Origin: Ruminococcus sp. 210702-SL.1.03
GTDB lineage: Bacteria > Bacillota > Clostridia > Oscillospirales > Ruminococcaceae
Assembly (NCBI RefSeq): GCF_020559915.1
Contig: NZ_JAJCLZ010000001.1
Location: 248,001-312,000, forward strand
Reading direction: 5' to 3'
DNA length: 64,000 nt
Positions within the stretch are counted from its first letter, which is position 1. Each line of letters begins with the position of its first letter. The position numbers were made by a program, and so were the translations under genes. A model generated the notes under the pieces. It saw only the letters and a program-made list of their open reading frames with translations, was not told the origin of the DNA and made no database searches. This document shows positions 1-8,619 of the stretch, in pieces.

Positions 1-1695
1 ACCGAAGCCGAACGGGTAAAGCACGTTGCCCTTGACATTTTTATAGGTGCGCTGAGCCATCGAATAATCGCAGAAATCGGGCAGGGCTTCGTCGCTTTCG
101 TAGAAGGTAACGGGCAGTTTGCCGCTGGGCGACACCTCGCCGAAAAGTATCTCCGCGAGCGCCTTTCCGCCTTTCGAGCCGGGGTACCAAGCCTGTATCA
201 GCGCGGCGGGGCGGTCGTCCTCGATATTGAGCGAGCTTCCTGCCGCCAGCACTACCACCACCGGCTTGCCGACGTCGAGCACGCTTTTAAGCAGCAAACG
301 TTGGGGTTCTGGCAGGCGCAGGTCGGTCTTATCGCCCGAAGCGTAAGCGTTGCCAGCGTCGCCCTCTTCGCCCTCAAGCGAAGCGTCAAGACCCAAGCAA
401 AGCACGCTTACGTCTGCATTTTTCGCCGCCGCGACCGCTTCCGAGATCCTGTCGGCGGGCAGCGCAAGACCCTCAACGCGGTCTTTGAAAAGGTGACAGC
501 CCTCGGCATAATAAACTCTGCCGCCGAAAGCGTCCTCGATGCCCTCTAAAAACGTAACGTACCGTGAAGCCGTGCCCTGATAATTTCCGTAAAGCGCGGC
601 GCGGCTGTCGGCGTTCGGGCCTATCACCGCTATGCTCTTGATCCTGTGCTTATCGAGCGGAAGAAAAGCGCGGTTTTTCAGCAGCACCATCGACTTTTCA
701 GCCGCTTCGAGCGAAAGCGCGTTGTGCTCGGGGCAGTCGATAACGTCGAACGGGATATTGTCATACTCAGTTTCTTCCAGCATACCCAGCCGCAGGCGTA
801 TCTCCATAGCCTTTTCTACTGCGCGGTCGATGTCGGCTTCTTCAATAAGCCCCTGTTCGAGCGCCGCCATTAAATGGATATATGTGTTGCCGCAATTGAT
901 GTCGCAGCCCGCTTTCACCGCCATAGCGGCAGACTCTGCGGCAGTGCCTGTTACCATATGATGTGTGTGGAAATCACTTATCGCCCAGCAGTCGGAAACA
1001 AAATATCCGCCGAACTCCCACTCGCCGTAAAGCTTTTTCATCAGCTTTTTGTTGGCGCAGGCAGGCTCGCCGTTTACGCGGTTGTAAGCGCCCATAACGC
1101 CCGCCACGCCGCTTTTCACCAGCTTTTCAAAGGCGTAGAGGTACGTTTCGGCAAGGTCTTTTTGATTGACTTCGGCGTTGAACTCATGCCGCAGTGCCTC
1201 AGGGCCGCTGTGCACGGCGAAATGTTTCGCGCAGGCGGCGGCGCGCAGATGTTCGCCATCGCCCTGTATGCCTTTCACAAAATTCACGCCCAGCTCGGCG
1301 GCTAAGTATGGGTCTTCGCCGTAAGTTTCGTGACCTCTGCCCCAGCGCGGGTCGCGGAAGATATTCACGTTCGGCGACCAAAGAGTCAGCCCCTTGTAAA
1401 TATCGCGGTCGCCCTCTGCGGAGGCGTAATTGTACTTTGCGCGCGCTTCGAGCGAGATAGCCGTACCGATACGGTGCATCATTTCGGTATCAAAGGCCGC
1501 CGCCATGCCGATAGCCTGCGGGAACATGGTAGCCGTGCCCGCACGCGCAACGCCGTGCAGACCCTCGTTCCACCAGTTATATGCGGGTATGCCAAGCCGC
1601 TCTATCGCGGGGGAATCGTATTTTAGCTGCGAGCATTTCTCCTCAGCCGTCATCTGCGAAACAAGTTCCTTTGCTTTCTTTTTAAATCTATCCAT
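1..1695 (-). CDS. Glycoside hydrolase family 3 (beta-xylosidase/beta-glucosidase type), 3' end beyond window
   Basis: Translation of the minus strand from an ATG at 1695, preceded by a GGAGGTGG ribosome site, gives 565 residues that run off the left edge without a stop. The (alpha/beta)8 domain carries WWNEGLHGVA (41-50), RDPRWGR (114-120), KHF (158-160) and VSDCWA (233-238), where Asp235 matches the family nucleophile. The second alpha/beta sandwich domain follows, with VVVVLAAG and AWYPG motifs. RDPRWGR and the long GPEALRHEFN stretch favour an exo-acting xylosidase or glucosidase. No signal peptide is visible, so it probably acts in the cytoplasm on oligosaccharides. Exact substrate and C-terminal domains are unknown. 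Confidence 0.9.
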   Translation of the reverse strand, partial: MDRFKKKAKELVSQMTAEEKCSQLKYDSPAIERLGIPAYNWWNEGLHGVARAGTATMFPQAIGMAAAFDTEMMHRIGTAISLEARAKYNYASAEGDRDIYKGLTLWSPNVNIFRDPRWGRGHETYGEDPYLAAELGVNFVKGIQGDGEHLRAAACAKHFAVHSGPEALRHEFNAEVNQKDLAETYLYAFEKLVKSGVAGVMGAYNRVNGEPACANKKLMKKLYGEWEFGGYFVSDCWAISDFHTHHMVTGTAAESAAMAVKAGCDINCGNTYIHLMAALEQGLIEEADIDRAVEKAMEIRLRLGMLEETEYDNIPFDVIDCPEHNALSLEAAEKSMVLLKNRAFLPLDKHRIKSIAVIGPNADSRAALYGNYQGTASRYVTFLEGIEDAFGGRVYYAEGCHLFKDRVEGLALPADRISEAVAAAKNADVSVLCLGLDASLEGEEGDAGNAYASGDKTDLRLPEPQRLLLKSVLDVGKPVVVVLAAGSSLNIEDDRPAALIQAWYPGSKGGKALAEILFGEVSPSGKLPVTFYESDEALPDFCDYSMAQRTYKNVKGNVLYPFGFG

Positions 1696-1727
1696 AAAAA
1701 TCCACCTCCGGTATGAGATCTTTCAGA

Positions 1728-3440
1728 TCAATCTTTTTCATGCTTCGCGGCGCGCTCGGCCACCGCATCTATATCTATGCCGAACTGCTTGAATACCGAG
1801 TAAGCGCAGCTTGTTTTCTGCGGCAGCCCGCGCTTTATTTTGTAGAGCCGCTCGCCGGTTTTCTCGTCGGCGCATACTACTATGCTCGCCGTTTTGCTTC
1901 GCAGGCGCTTATCCGCGTTAAGCTCGCCGCACTTTTCCGCGAGGTCGGTGAGGTGGGTCGCGAAAACGCCGCGCACGCCTATTATGCAGAATATCCGTAC
2001 AAGCTCTTCGGCTATCTCAACGCACTCTTGCGGTGTGGTGCTCTGTATGCTCTCGTTCATCAGCAGCAGGCTGCGGTCGGTAATGACGTCGCTTATTGTC
2101 TTAAATTCCTTTATCTCGGTGGTAAAGCGACTGGTGTTTATGCCCGTCTGCTCCTCCTTCGGGAAATGCGTGAATATAAAATCGGCGGGGCTGAGCTCGC
2201 AGCTTTCGGCGGGGACGTACATTCCAAGCTGCGCCAGCGCATAGCAGATGCCCAGTCCGCGAATGAAGGTAGTCTTGCCGCCGTTGTTCGCGCCCGTGAG
2301 CAGATAAAAGCCCGTTTCCTCGCCAAGCTCTATGTCGTTCGGCACTACGCTCTTCTGCTCGTCCTTGTGCCGCAAATTCCAAAGGCGGCTCTCGGAGAAA
2401 TACACCAGGTCGTAAAGCCCCTTCATATCTGCGCGGCGCTCGCCTGCGGGCAGTATCTTCGGGCGGCACATTCCCATTCCCGCCGAGCGGCAAAGCTCTA
2501 TCAGCTTCACCGCGCCGAGGTAGTATTCTAGCTGATAGTCCAGCCCGAACATTTCCTCAAAGCCTATCTTTTGGTACTGCGCCATCACCTTATTTATACG
2601 GCGAATGTAATCGTCCGTCAGCGATGAAAGCTCTTTGAAAAGCTCTTCATCGGCGGTGTTGACAAGTTTTTCTTCGCCATATTCGTTATCTGCGTACTTG
2701 GTCTTCAAGCTTTTGACGACGTTTTTTTCGGGAAATTTCGCGCCGTGGTAGATTATCTTATCAAAAAGCGATGGTTTCAGCGTGTACGGCTGGTTGGAAT
2801 AATCTACTATGCCTGCCGAAATGGGCACGAGGCGCTCGTCGAGATTTATGCCTACGGTAACGCTGCGTATGCGGTCTTTCAGCGCTTGTTTGAGCTGCTC
2901 GAGCTCTTTTTTCAGCGTAGCGAAGCTCTTATCGGCGTGATGCTGCTCGAAGCAGTCGAAAAGCTTTTTCACGCCCGCCGATTTGAATTTTCCGCCATGC
3001 TTTTCGTAAAAATCGTGCATGATGTCGATAGCTTTTACGAAAGCGTCGAAAGCCTCTATAGCGCTGTCCAGCTTTGTGAAAGAATCCGGCTCGTTCAGCC
3101 CGTAGATACTGCGGCGGTCGTTCTGCACTATCACCTCTATCACCTTGCGCACCGTTTCAGCCAGCGCAGGGTGCTCGAGAAAATCTTCGAGAATGTCGCA
3201 GCGGTAGGCTATTACCTCCTCGTCGCAGCACATCTCGCCGAACATTCGCAGTATGCGGTACTGGTAATGCGGGCAGATAAGCTCCGCCACGCGCTCAAGC
3301 TCCAGATTTGCAACGTAATCCTGCGGGTAACTTTCAAGCACCACGCGGCGCTTTTTGAGCTGTGCGCGTTTTTCGGCGGTGGGGTAGAAAAGGTCAACTA
3401 TCGGGTCTTTAAATGATATTTCGTCGGTTTTCATAGCCAT
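1728..3440 (-). CDS. MutS-family ATPase lacking the mismatch-recognition domain
   Basis: A 570-residue protein with the MutS lever/clamp core in the middle and the MutS ATPase at the C-terminus. Walker A is GANNGGKTT (about 382-390), followed by a conserved TSRFTTEI stretch and the H-loop ATHL near 495. Walker B reads LLLMNES (about 458-464): the usual Asp before the catalytic Glu is Asn. The N-terminal mismatch-binding domain of MutS is absent, and there is no Smr nuclease domain as in MutS2, so classical mismatch repair is unlikely. It follows ruvX by 45 nt and precedes the GH3 gene by 32 nt. The start could be residue 1 or Met3. Confidence 0.85.
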   Translation of the reverse strand: MAMKTDEISFKDPIVDLFYPTAEKRAQLKKRRVVLESYPQDYVANLELERVAELICPHYQYRILRMFGEMCCDEEVIAYRCDILEDFLEHPALAETVRKVIEVIVQNDRRSIYGLNEPDSFTKLDSAIEAFDAFVKAIDIMHDFYEKHGGKFKSAGVKKLFDCFEQHHADKSFATLKKELEQLKQALKDRIRSVTVGINLDERLVPISAGIVDYSNQPYTLKPSLFDKIIYHGAKFPEKNVVKSLKTKYADNEYGEEKLVNTADEELFKELSSLTDDYIRRINKVMAQYQKIGFEEMFGLDYQLEYYLGAVKLIELCRSAGMGMCRPKILPAGERRADMKGLYDLVYFSESRLWNLRHKDEQKSVVPNDIELGEETGFYLLTGANNGGKTTFIRGLGICYALAQLGMYVPAESCELSPADFIFTHFPKEEQTGINTSRFTTEIKEFKTISDVITDRSLLLMNESIQSTTPQECVEIAEELVRIFCIIGVRGVFATHLTDLAEKCGELNADKRLRSKTASIVVCADEKTGERLYKIKRGLPQKTSCAYSVFKQFGIDIDAVAERAAKHEKD

Positions 3441-3485
3441 ATGCTGTCAGCCTCTTTTCAAAAATCAGCGGGTCGGGGTGATCTA

Positions 3486-3914
3486 TCACAGCTTGTCCTT
3501 GTTCTTGCGGCGGTACTCGAGGTAGCTTTCGAGTATCAGCACGGCGGATACGGTATCCACCACGTTTTTGCGGTCTTTGCCGCGGACATTGGTTTCATTG
3601 AGTATGCGGTGCGCGGATACGGTAGTCGAGCGCTCGTCCCAAAGCTTCACGGGCAGCTCGGTAACGCACTCTACCGTTTCGGCGAAAAGGCGGCACTTCT
3701 GCGCGCGCGGGCCTTCAGAGCCGTTCATATTCAGCGGCAGACCTATAACTATCTCGCCGACCTCGTACTGCTCAGCCATATGCGCGACTTTCATCGCGAG
3801 TATCTGCGCGTTGCGCTCCTGCACCGTGCCGATGGGCGAGGCGAGAAATTCTGTTCTGTCGCAGACCGCAAGACCGGTGCGGGCGTCGCCGTAATCTACT
3901 GCCATAATTTTCAT
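3486..3914 (-). CDS. ruvX: Holliday junction resolvase-like YqgF/RuvX
   Basis: 142 residues, the usual family length. The RNase H-like fold begins with VDYGDARTG (6-14), which holds the first acidic active-site residue. VIGLPLNMNGSEG and the C-terminal WDERSTTVSAH motif (second acidic cluster) follow. The family processes the 5' end of pre-16S rRNA and is related to Holliday resolvases. A strong minus-strand promoter lies about 50 nt upstream, so this is the first gene of a ruvX-mutS-like-(GH3) unit. Confidence 0.93.
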   Translation of the reverse strand: MKIMAVDYGDARTGLAVCDRTEFLASPIGTVQERNAQILAMKVAHMAEQYEVGEIVIGLPLNMNGSEGPRAQKCRLFAETVECVTELPVKLWDERSTTVSAHRILNETNVRGKDRKNVVDTVSAVLILESYLEYRRKNKDKL

Positions 3915-3964
3915 ATCTATCTTCCCTTTCGGTTATTTTGTTATTCTACGATATATATAGTTAT

Positions 3965-3993
3965 ATTATAGCACACACTCAGCAAAAGTTCAA
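3965..3993 (-). promoter_or_regulatory. Promoter for ruvX
   Basis: Minus strand TTGAAC (3988-3993), a 17-nt spacer, then TATAAT (3965-3970). It is divergent from the promoter of the diguanylate cyclase gene. Confidence 0.75.
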
Positions 3994-4091
3994 GACCAAT
4001 TTTAAGTTTAATATTTATATATATAAATGCAAGTTATACAAAATTGACGATAAATATTCTACAACATTTTTTGTTTTTCTGAGTTTTTCTG

Positions 4092-4120
4092 TTGCAATTT
4101 GTCTAAAATTGTGGTATAAT
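4092..4120 (+). promoter_or_regulatory. Promoter for the diguanylate cyclase gene
   Basis: TTGCAA (4092-4097), 17-nt spacer, TATAAT (4115-4120). It leaves an AT-rich leader of about 70 nt before the ATG at 4199. Confidence 0.75.
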
Positions 4121-4198
4121 CATATGTGGGGAAGATCATATTTATTATACAGATCAATTTTACAATGTATAAATATTAAATGGGGAAATAATGATAAT

Positions 4199-5272
4199 AT
4201 GGATCACTTCGACATAGAATACGGTCAAAAACTGAACGACTTTGAGATACCGCGTGTGTATATGCTGGTCTTTGAGTTTCTAACTATGCTCACACACCTC
4301 TCTTATGCCGTTTTTTTCTTTTGCAACAGCGTTACGTTTATGGGCTTTTTCAATATTTTCAGCGTTGTTTTCTACACATACGGCATCGTGGCGGTAGCCC
4401 GCGGAACCAAGAGCGAGCCGCTGATAAAAGCCGCATTGGTCGAGATAGTTGCGCACGCAACTGTCGCCACGCTTTTTATGGGGTGGGATTACGGCTTTCA
4501 AATGTACCTTATCTGCATGGTTGCCGTGCCCTTTATGTTCTCACTGCGGCAGAAGTTTGATTCGTTCGCGCTTTCCATAGCCATAATCGCGATTTATTTC
4601 ACACTGCGCATTGCCTGCGTATATTTGGGATTTACCATCGGCGACCGCAAGATACACTCGCTCGATAAATTATGGTTCATAACGAACGGCGTGCTCAGCA
4701 TGGTGATACTCGTGCTGATAGTGCTGGTTTTCCGCGCAAAGGTAAGCTGGATAAACCACAATCTCGAGCTGCAAAACGTCGCGCTGAAAGAGACCGCCTC
4801 GCTCGACGCGCTCACGGGGCTTTTCAACCGCCGCGCTATGGGCGGATACCTCGACAGAATAGTTCAGAGCGGCTTGCCGTACATCGCGGCGCTTCTGGAC
4901 ATCGACTTTTTCAAAAAAGTAAACGACACCTACGGCCACGCCGCGGGCGATATTGTGCTTGCCGATATTTCCGCGCTGCTGCTGAAAGAAGTTCCCGCAG
5001 AGGGCTACGTTTGCAGATGGGGCGGCGAAGAGATACTTATGATCGTGCCCGACATGAGCCTTAAACAGGGCAAAGAGCTTGCCGAACGCCTGCGAGTAAT
5101 GATCTCGCAGCTCGAATTTGACGGCGGCGGCTCGACATACGGCGTTACAGTTACCATCGGCGTTTCGGAAAAGACAAGCGCCGAGCAAACATCTGACGCA
5201 GTGATAAAGATCGCCGATGACAGACTTTACAAAGGAAAATCTATGGGCAGGAACATGGTCGTCAGCGAATGA
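4199..5272 (+). CDS. Membrane diguanylate cyclase (GGDEF domain)
   Basis: The open frame extends to 3938, but the promoter at 4092-4120 places the real start at the ATG at 4199 (357 residues, MDHFDIEYG). Residues 20-180 hold about six membrane segments. The GGDEF domain covers about 200-355, with LDALTGLFNRR (202-212), DIDFFKKVND (234-243) and the active-site loop GGEEI (275-279). That is the catalytic signature with Ile in place of the usual Phe. No RxxD inhibitory site is seen five residues upstream of the loop, so product inhibition is probably absent. The expected activity is synthesis of cyclic di-GMP from two GTP in response to an unknown membrane signal. The PHP phosphatase gene follows after 35 nt and is probably co-transcribed. 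Confidence 0.88.
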   Translation: MDHFDIEYGQKLNDFEIPRVYMLVFEFLTMLTHLSYAVFFFCNSVTFMGFFNIFSVVFYTYGIVAVARGTKSEPLIKAALVEIVAHATVATLFMGWDYGFQMYLICMVAVPFMFSLRQKFDSFALSIAIIAIYFTLRIACVYLGFTIGDRKIHSLDKLWFITNGVLSMVILVLIVLVFRAKVSWINHNLELQNVALKETASLDALTGLFNRRAMGGYLDRIVQSGLPYIAALLDIDFFKKVNDTYGHAAGDIVLADISALLLKEVPAEGYVCRWGGEEILMIVPDMSLKQGKELAERLRVMISQLEFDGGGSTYGVTVTIGVSEKTSAEQTSDAVIKIADDRLYKGKSMGRNMVVSE

Positions 5273-5307
5273 CGCCGCCTACCATTTAGAAAAGGATACA
5301 TATCACA

Positions 5308-6027
5308 ATGAAGATCGACTTTCACTCGCACATACTACCTAAGATAGACGACGGATCGCGCTCGGTAGAGGAATCGGTAAAGCTGCTTGACCTCATGGCG
5401 CAGGACGGCGTTTCGGTGGTGGCAGCCACGCCGCATTTCTATTGCAGCAAGACCTCTATCCACCGCTTTCTCGACCGCCGCGCCGAAGCTTACGAAAAGC
5501 TGAAGCCCGCGCTGAAGCCCGAGCACCCAAAGATACTGCTGGGCGCCGAGGTGCTTTACAACAAGGCGCTTGTCGGCAAGGACGCGCTTACGCGGCTGGC
5601 ATTGCAGGGCACGGATTTCATGCTTTTGGAGATGCCTTACGCGAAGATAACCGAGGACATGATCGACGATGTAGAGAGAATGATCTGCGACTTTGACGTA
5701 AAAGTCATGATCGCGCACATAGAGCGCTATCTGAATTTCACCTCTTACCGCTCGCTCGCGCGGCTGATGGAGCTTGACGTGCTGGGGCAGATAAACGCCG
5801 AATCGCTCACGCACCTGCGCACGCGCATACGCTGTCAGCGGCTGATAATCGACGGATATGTGCAGCTTTTGGGCACGGATATGCACCGTATAGACCGCGG
5901 CGACGCCACGCTCGGCGAAGCTTACAATATACTCGAGAGCAAATACGGAAAAGATCTCATCGAAACCATAGAAGAAAATTCAGAAAGCGTGCTCAGAAAC
6001 AAGAGCGTGGCGGGCATACTTGACTGA
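5308..6027 (+). CDS. PHP-domain phosphatase, CpsB/YwqE-like
   Basis: 239 residues. The start MKIDFHSHILPKIDDGS is the first metal-binding motif of PHP phosphoesterases (His6, His8). GAEVLYN, AHIERY and LGTDMHR supply the further metal ligands in the order seen in CpsB/YwqE manganese-dependent tyrosine phosphatases. Those act on polysaccharide-export tyrosine kinases. No BY-kinase gene is nearby, so the substrate here is inferred only from the family. It lies 35 nt after the diguanylate cyclase gene, which hints at joint control of surface polysaccharide. Confidence 0.85.
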   Translation: MKIDFHSHILPKIDDGSRSVEESVKLLDLMAQDGVSVVAATPHFYCSKTSIHRFLDRRAEAYEKLKPALKPEHPKILLGAEVLYNKALVGKDALTRLALQGTDFMLLEMPYAKITEDMIDDVERMICDFDVKVMIAHIERYLNFTSYRSLARLMELDVLGQINAESLTHLRTRIRCQRLIIDGYVQLLGTDMHRIDRGDATLGEAYNILESKYGKDLIETIEENSESVLRNKSVAGILD

Positions 6028-6076
6028 TAATTTCACAAACGTTAATAATAAATTTACAAGCGTGCTCTGTCGGCTA

Positions 6077-6105
6077 TTGACAAAGCGCGGCGAAAGATGT
6101 ATAAT
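6077..6105 (+). promoter_or_regulatory. Consensus promoter for metK
   Basis: TTGACA (6077-6082), 17-nt spacer, TATAAT (6100-6105): a perfect match to the sigma-A consensus, placed just upstream of the SAM riboswitch. Confidence 0.9.
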
Positions 6106-6129
6106 ATCTATAACAGACTAATTTAGTCT

Positions 6130-6240
6130 GCCTTATCAAGAGCGGCGGAGGAACAGGTCCTGTGAAGCCCGGCAACCTAACGGTAAAACAGCCGAAAAGG
6201 TGCTAATTCCTGCGGATAACAGTCCGGAAGATGAGGAAAA
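6130..6240 (+). promoter_or_regulatory. SAM-I (S-box) riboswitch
   Basis: The leader has the S-box core in order: CTTATCAAGAG, GGCGGAGG, GAAGCCCGGCAACC, GGTGCTAATTCC, AGATGAGGA. It sits between a consensus promoter and an intrinsic terminator (6260-6291) and precedes metK, the SAM synthase gene. In the known mechanism, SAM binding favours the terminator and lowers metK expression. Confidence 0.95.
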
Positions 6241-6259
6241 TCCACGAGACTTTCACTAA

Positions 6260-6291
6260 CGCTTCGGGAGGTATCCCGGGGCGGTTTTTTT
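6260..6291 (+). terminator. Riboswitch-controlled intrinsic terminator
   Basis: Stem CGCTTCGGGA / TCCCGGGGCG (10 pairs, two of them G-U) followed by a run of seven T. It is the expression platform of the SAM-I riboswitch. Confidence 0.9.
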
Positions 6292-6366
6292 CGCTATGGA
6301 AAACTAAGGCGGTGTCGCGCAAGCTAGTTGTACGATATTGCCACGACATGAAAAGGAGTTACGCCA

Positions 6367-7554
6367 ATGTCTAAAATTCTATTTACATCTGAATCGGTGA
6401 CGGAAGGTCACCCCGACAAAATTTGCGACAACATTTCTGACGCTATACTCGACGCTATGCTCGAGCAAGATCCGCAGTCGCGCGTTGCCTGCGAAACGCT
6501 TACCACCACAGGTATGGTAATGTGCATGGGCGAGATCACGACTAAGGCGCAGGTGGATATCCCTTCCATCGTGCGCAAAGTCATCTGCGATATAGGCTAC
6601 GACAACGACGCTTACGGCTTCAACGGCAACACCTGCGCAGTATTCACCACCATCGACAAGCAGTCTACCGACATCGCGATGGGCGTTGACAATGCGCTCG
6701 AGGGCCGAGAAGAAAACATCGGCGACATCGGCGCGGGCGACCAGGGCATGATGTTCGGCTACGCCTGCGATGAAACGCCAGAGCTTATGCCGCTCTCCAT
6801 CTCGCTGGCGCACAAGCTGGCCAAGAAGCTTACCGACGTTCGCAAGAGCGGCGAGCTGAGCTATCTGCGTCCCGACGGCAAAACTCAGGTGACCGTTGAG
6901 TACAACGAGGACGGCAAGCCTGTACGCATCGACGCGGTGGTAGTTTCCACACAGCACGACGAACACGTTGCGCTCGAGCAGATACGCGCCGACCTCATCG
7001 AGAAGGTCATCAAGGCAGTTATCCCCGCCGAGCTGATGGACGATGACACTACCATTTACGTCAATCCGACAGGCAGATTCGTTATCGGCGGCCCTCACGG
7101 CGACAGCGGTCTGACGGGCAGAAAGATAATCGTAGACACCTACGGCGGCGTTGGCAGACACGGCGGCGGAGCGTTCTCGGGCAAAGACCCGACAAAGGTA
7201 GACCGCTCGGCGGCATACGCTGCGAGAAAGGCTGCGAAGAACGTAGTAGCGGCAGGTCTGGCGAAGAAGTGCGAAGTACAGCTCGCTTACGCTATCGGCG
7301 TTGCCTCGCCCGTATCCGTTCGCGTTGACACATTCGGCACAGGTGCTGCGGCTGACAAGGACATTTCGGAAGCGGTAAACCGCGTTTTCGATTTCCACCC
7401 CGCCGCTATCATCAAGGCGCTCGACCTCAGAAAGCCCCAGTACCGCCAGCTCGCGGCTTACGGACACATGGGCAGAGAAGACCTCGGCGTGAAGTGGGAG
7501 CTTACCGACAAGACTGAGGAGCTGAAAGCTGCTCTCGCCGACATCGTGAAGTAA
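6367..7554 (+). CDS. metK: S-adenosylmethionine synthase
   Basis: 395 residues, full family length. Motifs in order are EGHPDKICD (13-21), [12 protein letters not shown] (the ATP/loop region) and [19 protein letters not shown] (the phosphate-binding loop). It joins methionine and ATP into SAM. Expression is governed by the consensus promoter at 6077 and the S-box leader. The plus-strand unit ends at the hairpin at 7577-7611. Confidence 0.98.
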   Translation: MSKILFTSESVTEGHPDKICDNISDAILDAMLEQDPQSRVACETLTTTGMVMCMGEITTKAQVDIPSIVRKVICDIGYDNDAYGFNGNTCAVFTTIDKQSTDIAMGVDNALEGREENIGDIGAGDQGMMFGYACDETPELMPLSISLAHKLAKKLTDVRKSGELSYLRPDGKTQVTVEYNEDGKPVRIDAVVVSTQHDEHVALEQIRADLIEKVIKAVIPAELMDDDTTIYVNPTGRFVIGGPHGDSGLTGRKIIVDTYGGVGRHGGGAFSGKDPTKVDRSAAYAARKAAKNVVAAGLAKKCEVQLAYAIGVASPVSVRVDTFGTGAAADKDISEAVNRVFDFHPAAIIKALDLRKPQYRQLAAYGHMGREDLGVKWELTDKTEELKAALADIVK

Positions 7555-7576
7555 AATTTGCAAACAAACATAAAGA

Positions 7577-7611
7577 AAAGCAGGCTGTTTGACTGGCAGC
7601 CTGCTTTTTTT
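7577..7611 (+). terminator. Terminator after metK (bidirectional)
   Basis: Stem AGCAGGCTG / CAGCCTGCT followed by T7. The flanking A-run lets it also end the convergent ribU transcript on the minus strand. Confidence 0.9.
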
Positions 7612-7644
7612 ATATACAACGCAGAAATTTTGTGGTTTGGTCTT

Positions 7645-8343
7645 TTACTTCTTTACAAACTCGAACGTGCCGCCGAAAAGACCTATCAGCACGGCGATGG
7701 AAGCGGCGACTATCACCGCGGCGATAACAACGCCTGCGACTGTCTTTTTGCCGATCTTAAAATTGCTGTCGCTCGCGGGGATAACGCTCGCGCCTTTGAG
7801 CGCCTGCGAAAGCGGCTTGTAGACAATGAACGTCACCGCGGCGTTTAGGATAGCCTTTGTCAGATTGAACGGCAGCAGCAGGGGCATTATCATGCCGATG
7901 ACGGTCTTGAGGTCTGCGCCCGTGTAGATCGGCGTTATCACCATGTTCATCACGAGCATAACAGCCGTCATTGAAAAAACTGCCGATACCAGCCCGATTA
8001 TCGCGCCTGAAAAGCTGCGGCGGTACTTGTAGATCAGCGAGGCGGTAACAGCAAAAGCCGCGCTGCCCGCGAAGTTCATTATCGCGCCCCAAAAGCCCGT
8101 AGTAGCTACCGTGAAAAGCTCGAGCACCGTTTCTACCGCCGCGACGAGCGCCGCCGCCGCAGGGCCGTAAACAAAGCCCGCCATAGTGATGAATACATCT
8201 TTAAAATCAAGCGTCAGGAACGAAACCTTAAATCTGAAAACGTAAAGGCTGATGTAGCCGAACGCTATAAAAATCGCCAGCACCGCCAGTTTTTTAATAT
8301 CAACTTTCTTCGAGCTTTTGCTCGCCAAAGCTTCATTGCTCAT
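7645..8343 (-). CDS. ribU: ECF transporter S component for riboflavin (RibU family)
   Basis: 232 residues with about six membrane segments. It begins with a short Lys/Ser-rich cytosolic tail. The FKDVFITMAGFVYGP stretch (about 48-62) is characteristic of ECF substrate-binding subunits of the riboflavin/pantothenate group. The C-terminus carries one extra membrane helix (about 205-227), longer than the typical 190-200 residues. The substrate call rests on the FMN riboswitch in its leader (8474-8590). RibU works with a shared EcfT/EcfA energy module, which is not encoded in this window. The ribosome site AGGAGG stands close to the ATG. Confidence 0.92.
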   Translation of the reverse strand: MSNEALASKSSKKVDIKKLAVLAIFIAFGYISLYVFRFKVSFLTLDFKDVFITMAGFVYGPAAAALVAAVETVLELFTVATTGFWGAIMNFAGSAAFAVTASLIYKYRRSFSGAIIGLVSAVFSMTAVMLVMNMVITPIYTGADLKTVIGMIMPLLLPFNLTKAILNAAVTFIVYKPLSQALKGASVIPASDSNFKIGKKTVAGVVIAAVIVAASIAVLIGLFGGTFEFVKK

Positions 8344-8385
8344 TATAATTCCTCCTAAAAATCAATTTGGAAGAAACATCTTGTG

Positions 8386-8424
8386 CAAAAAAAGAACCCC
8401 CCGCAACGTTCGTCACAGGGAGTT
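8386..8424 (-). terminator. Intrinsic terminator of the FMN riboswitch
   Basis: On the minus strand GAACTCCC pairs with GGGGGGTTC, followed by T7. It lies between the FMN aptamer and the ribU start, so it can act as the expression platform. Confidence 0.8.
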
Positions 8425-8473
8425 CGGCTTATCTGCATTTCAGCTTTTGCTGTATGCGAAAAATTTGCATAGC

Positions 8474-8590
8474 CTGTTTCTTTCATCCGGACTATACCGT
8501 CGGTATCGGAATTTCACCGATTCGGCAGACCGCGCGGGTCTGTTAGCGGACTATCACCGCCGGTGTGGAATTTCACCACCCCTTGAAACA
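8474..8590 (-). promoter_or_regulatory. FMN riboswitch (RFN element)
   Basis: On the minus strand the conserved RFN blocks appear in order: GGGGTGGTGAAATTCC, ACCGGCGGTGATAGTCCGC, GGTGAAATTCCGATACCGAC and GGTATAGTCCGGATGAAAG. The flanks (TTTC...GAAA) close the aptamer. Together with the downstream terminator it should reduce ribU transcription when FMN is plentiful. Confidence 0.96.
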
Positions 8591-8619
8591 TATGTATAAA
8601 ATTTCTGCGTTATAAGCGT

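Noticed and set aside
874..1305. Plus-strand open frames over the first 1.7 kb
   Set aside because: All lie opposite the GH3 gene, which reads without interruption on the minus strand with all family motifs.
6379..7563. 394-codon open frame antisense to metK
   Set aside because: Shadow of metK, whose motifs and regulation are certain.
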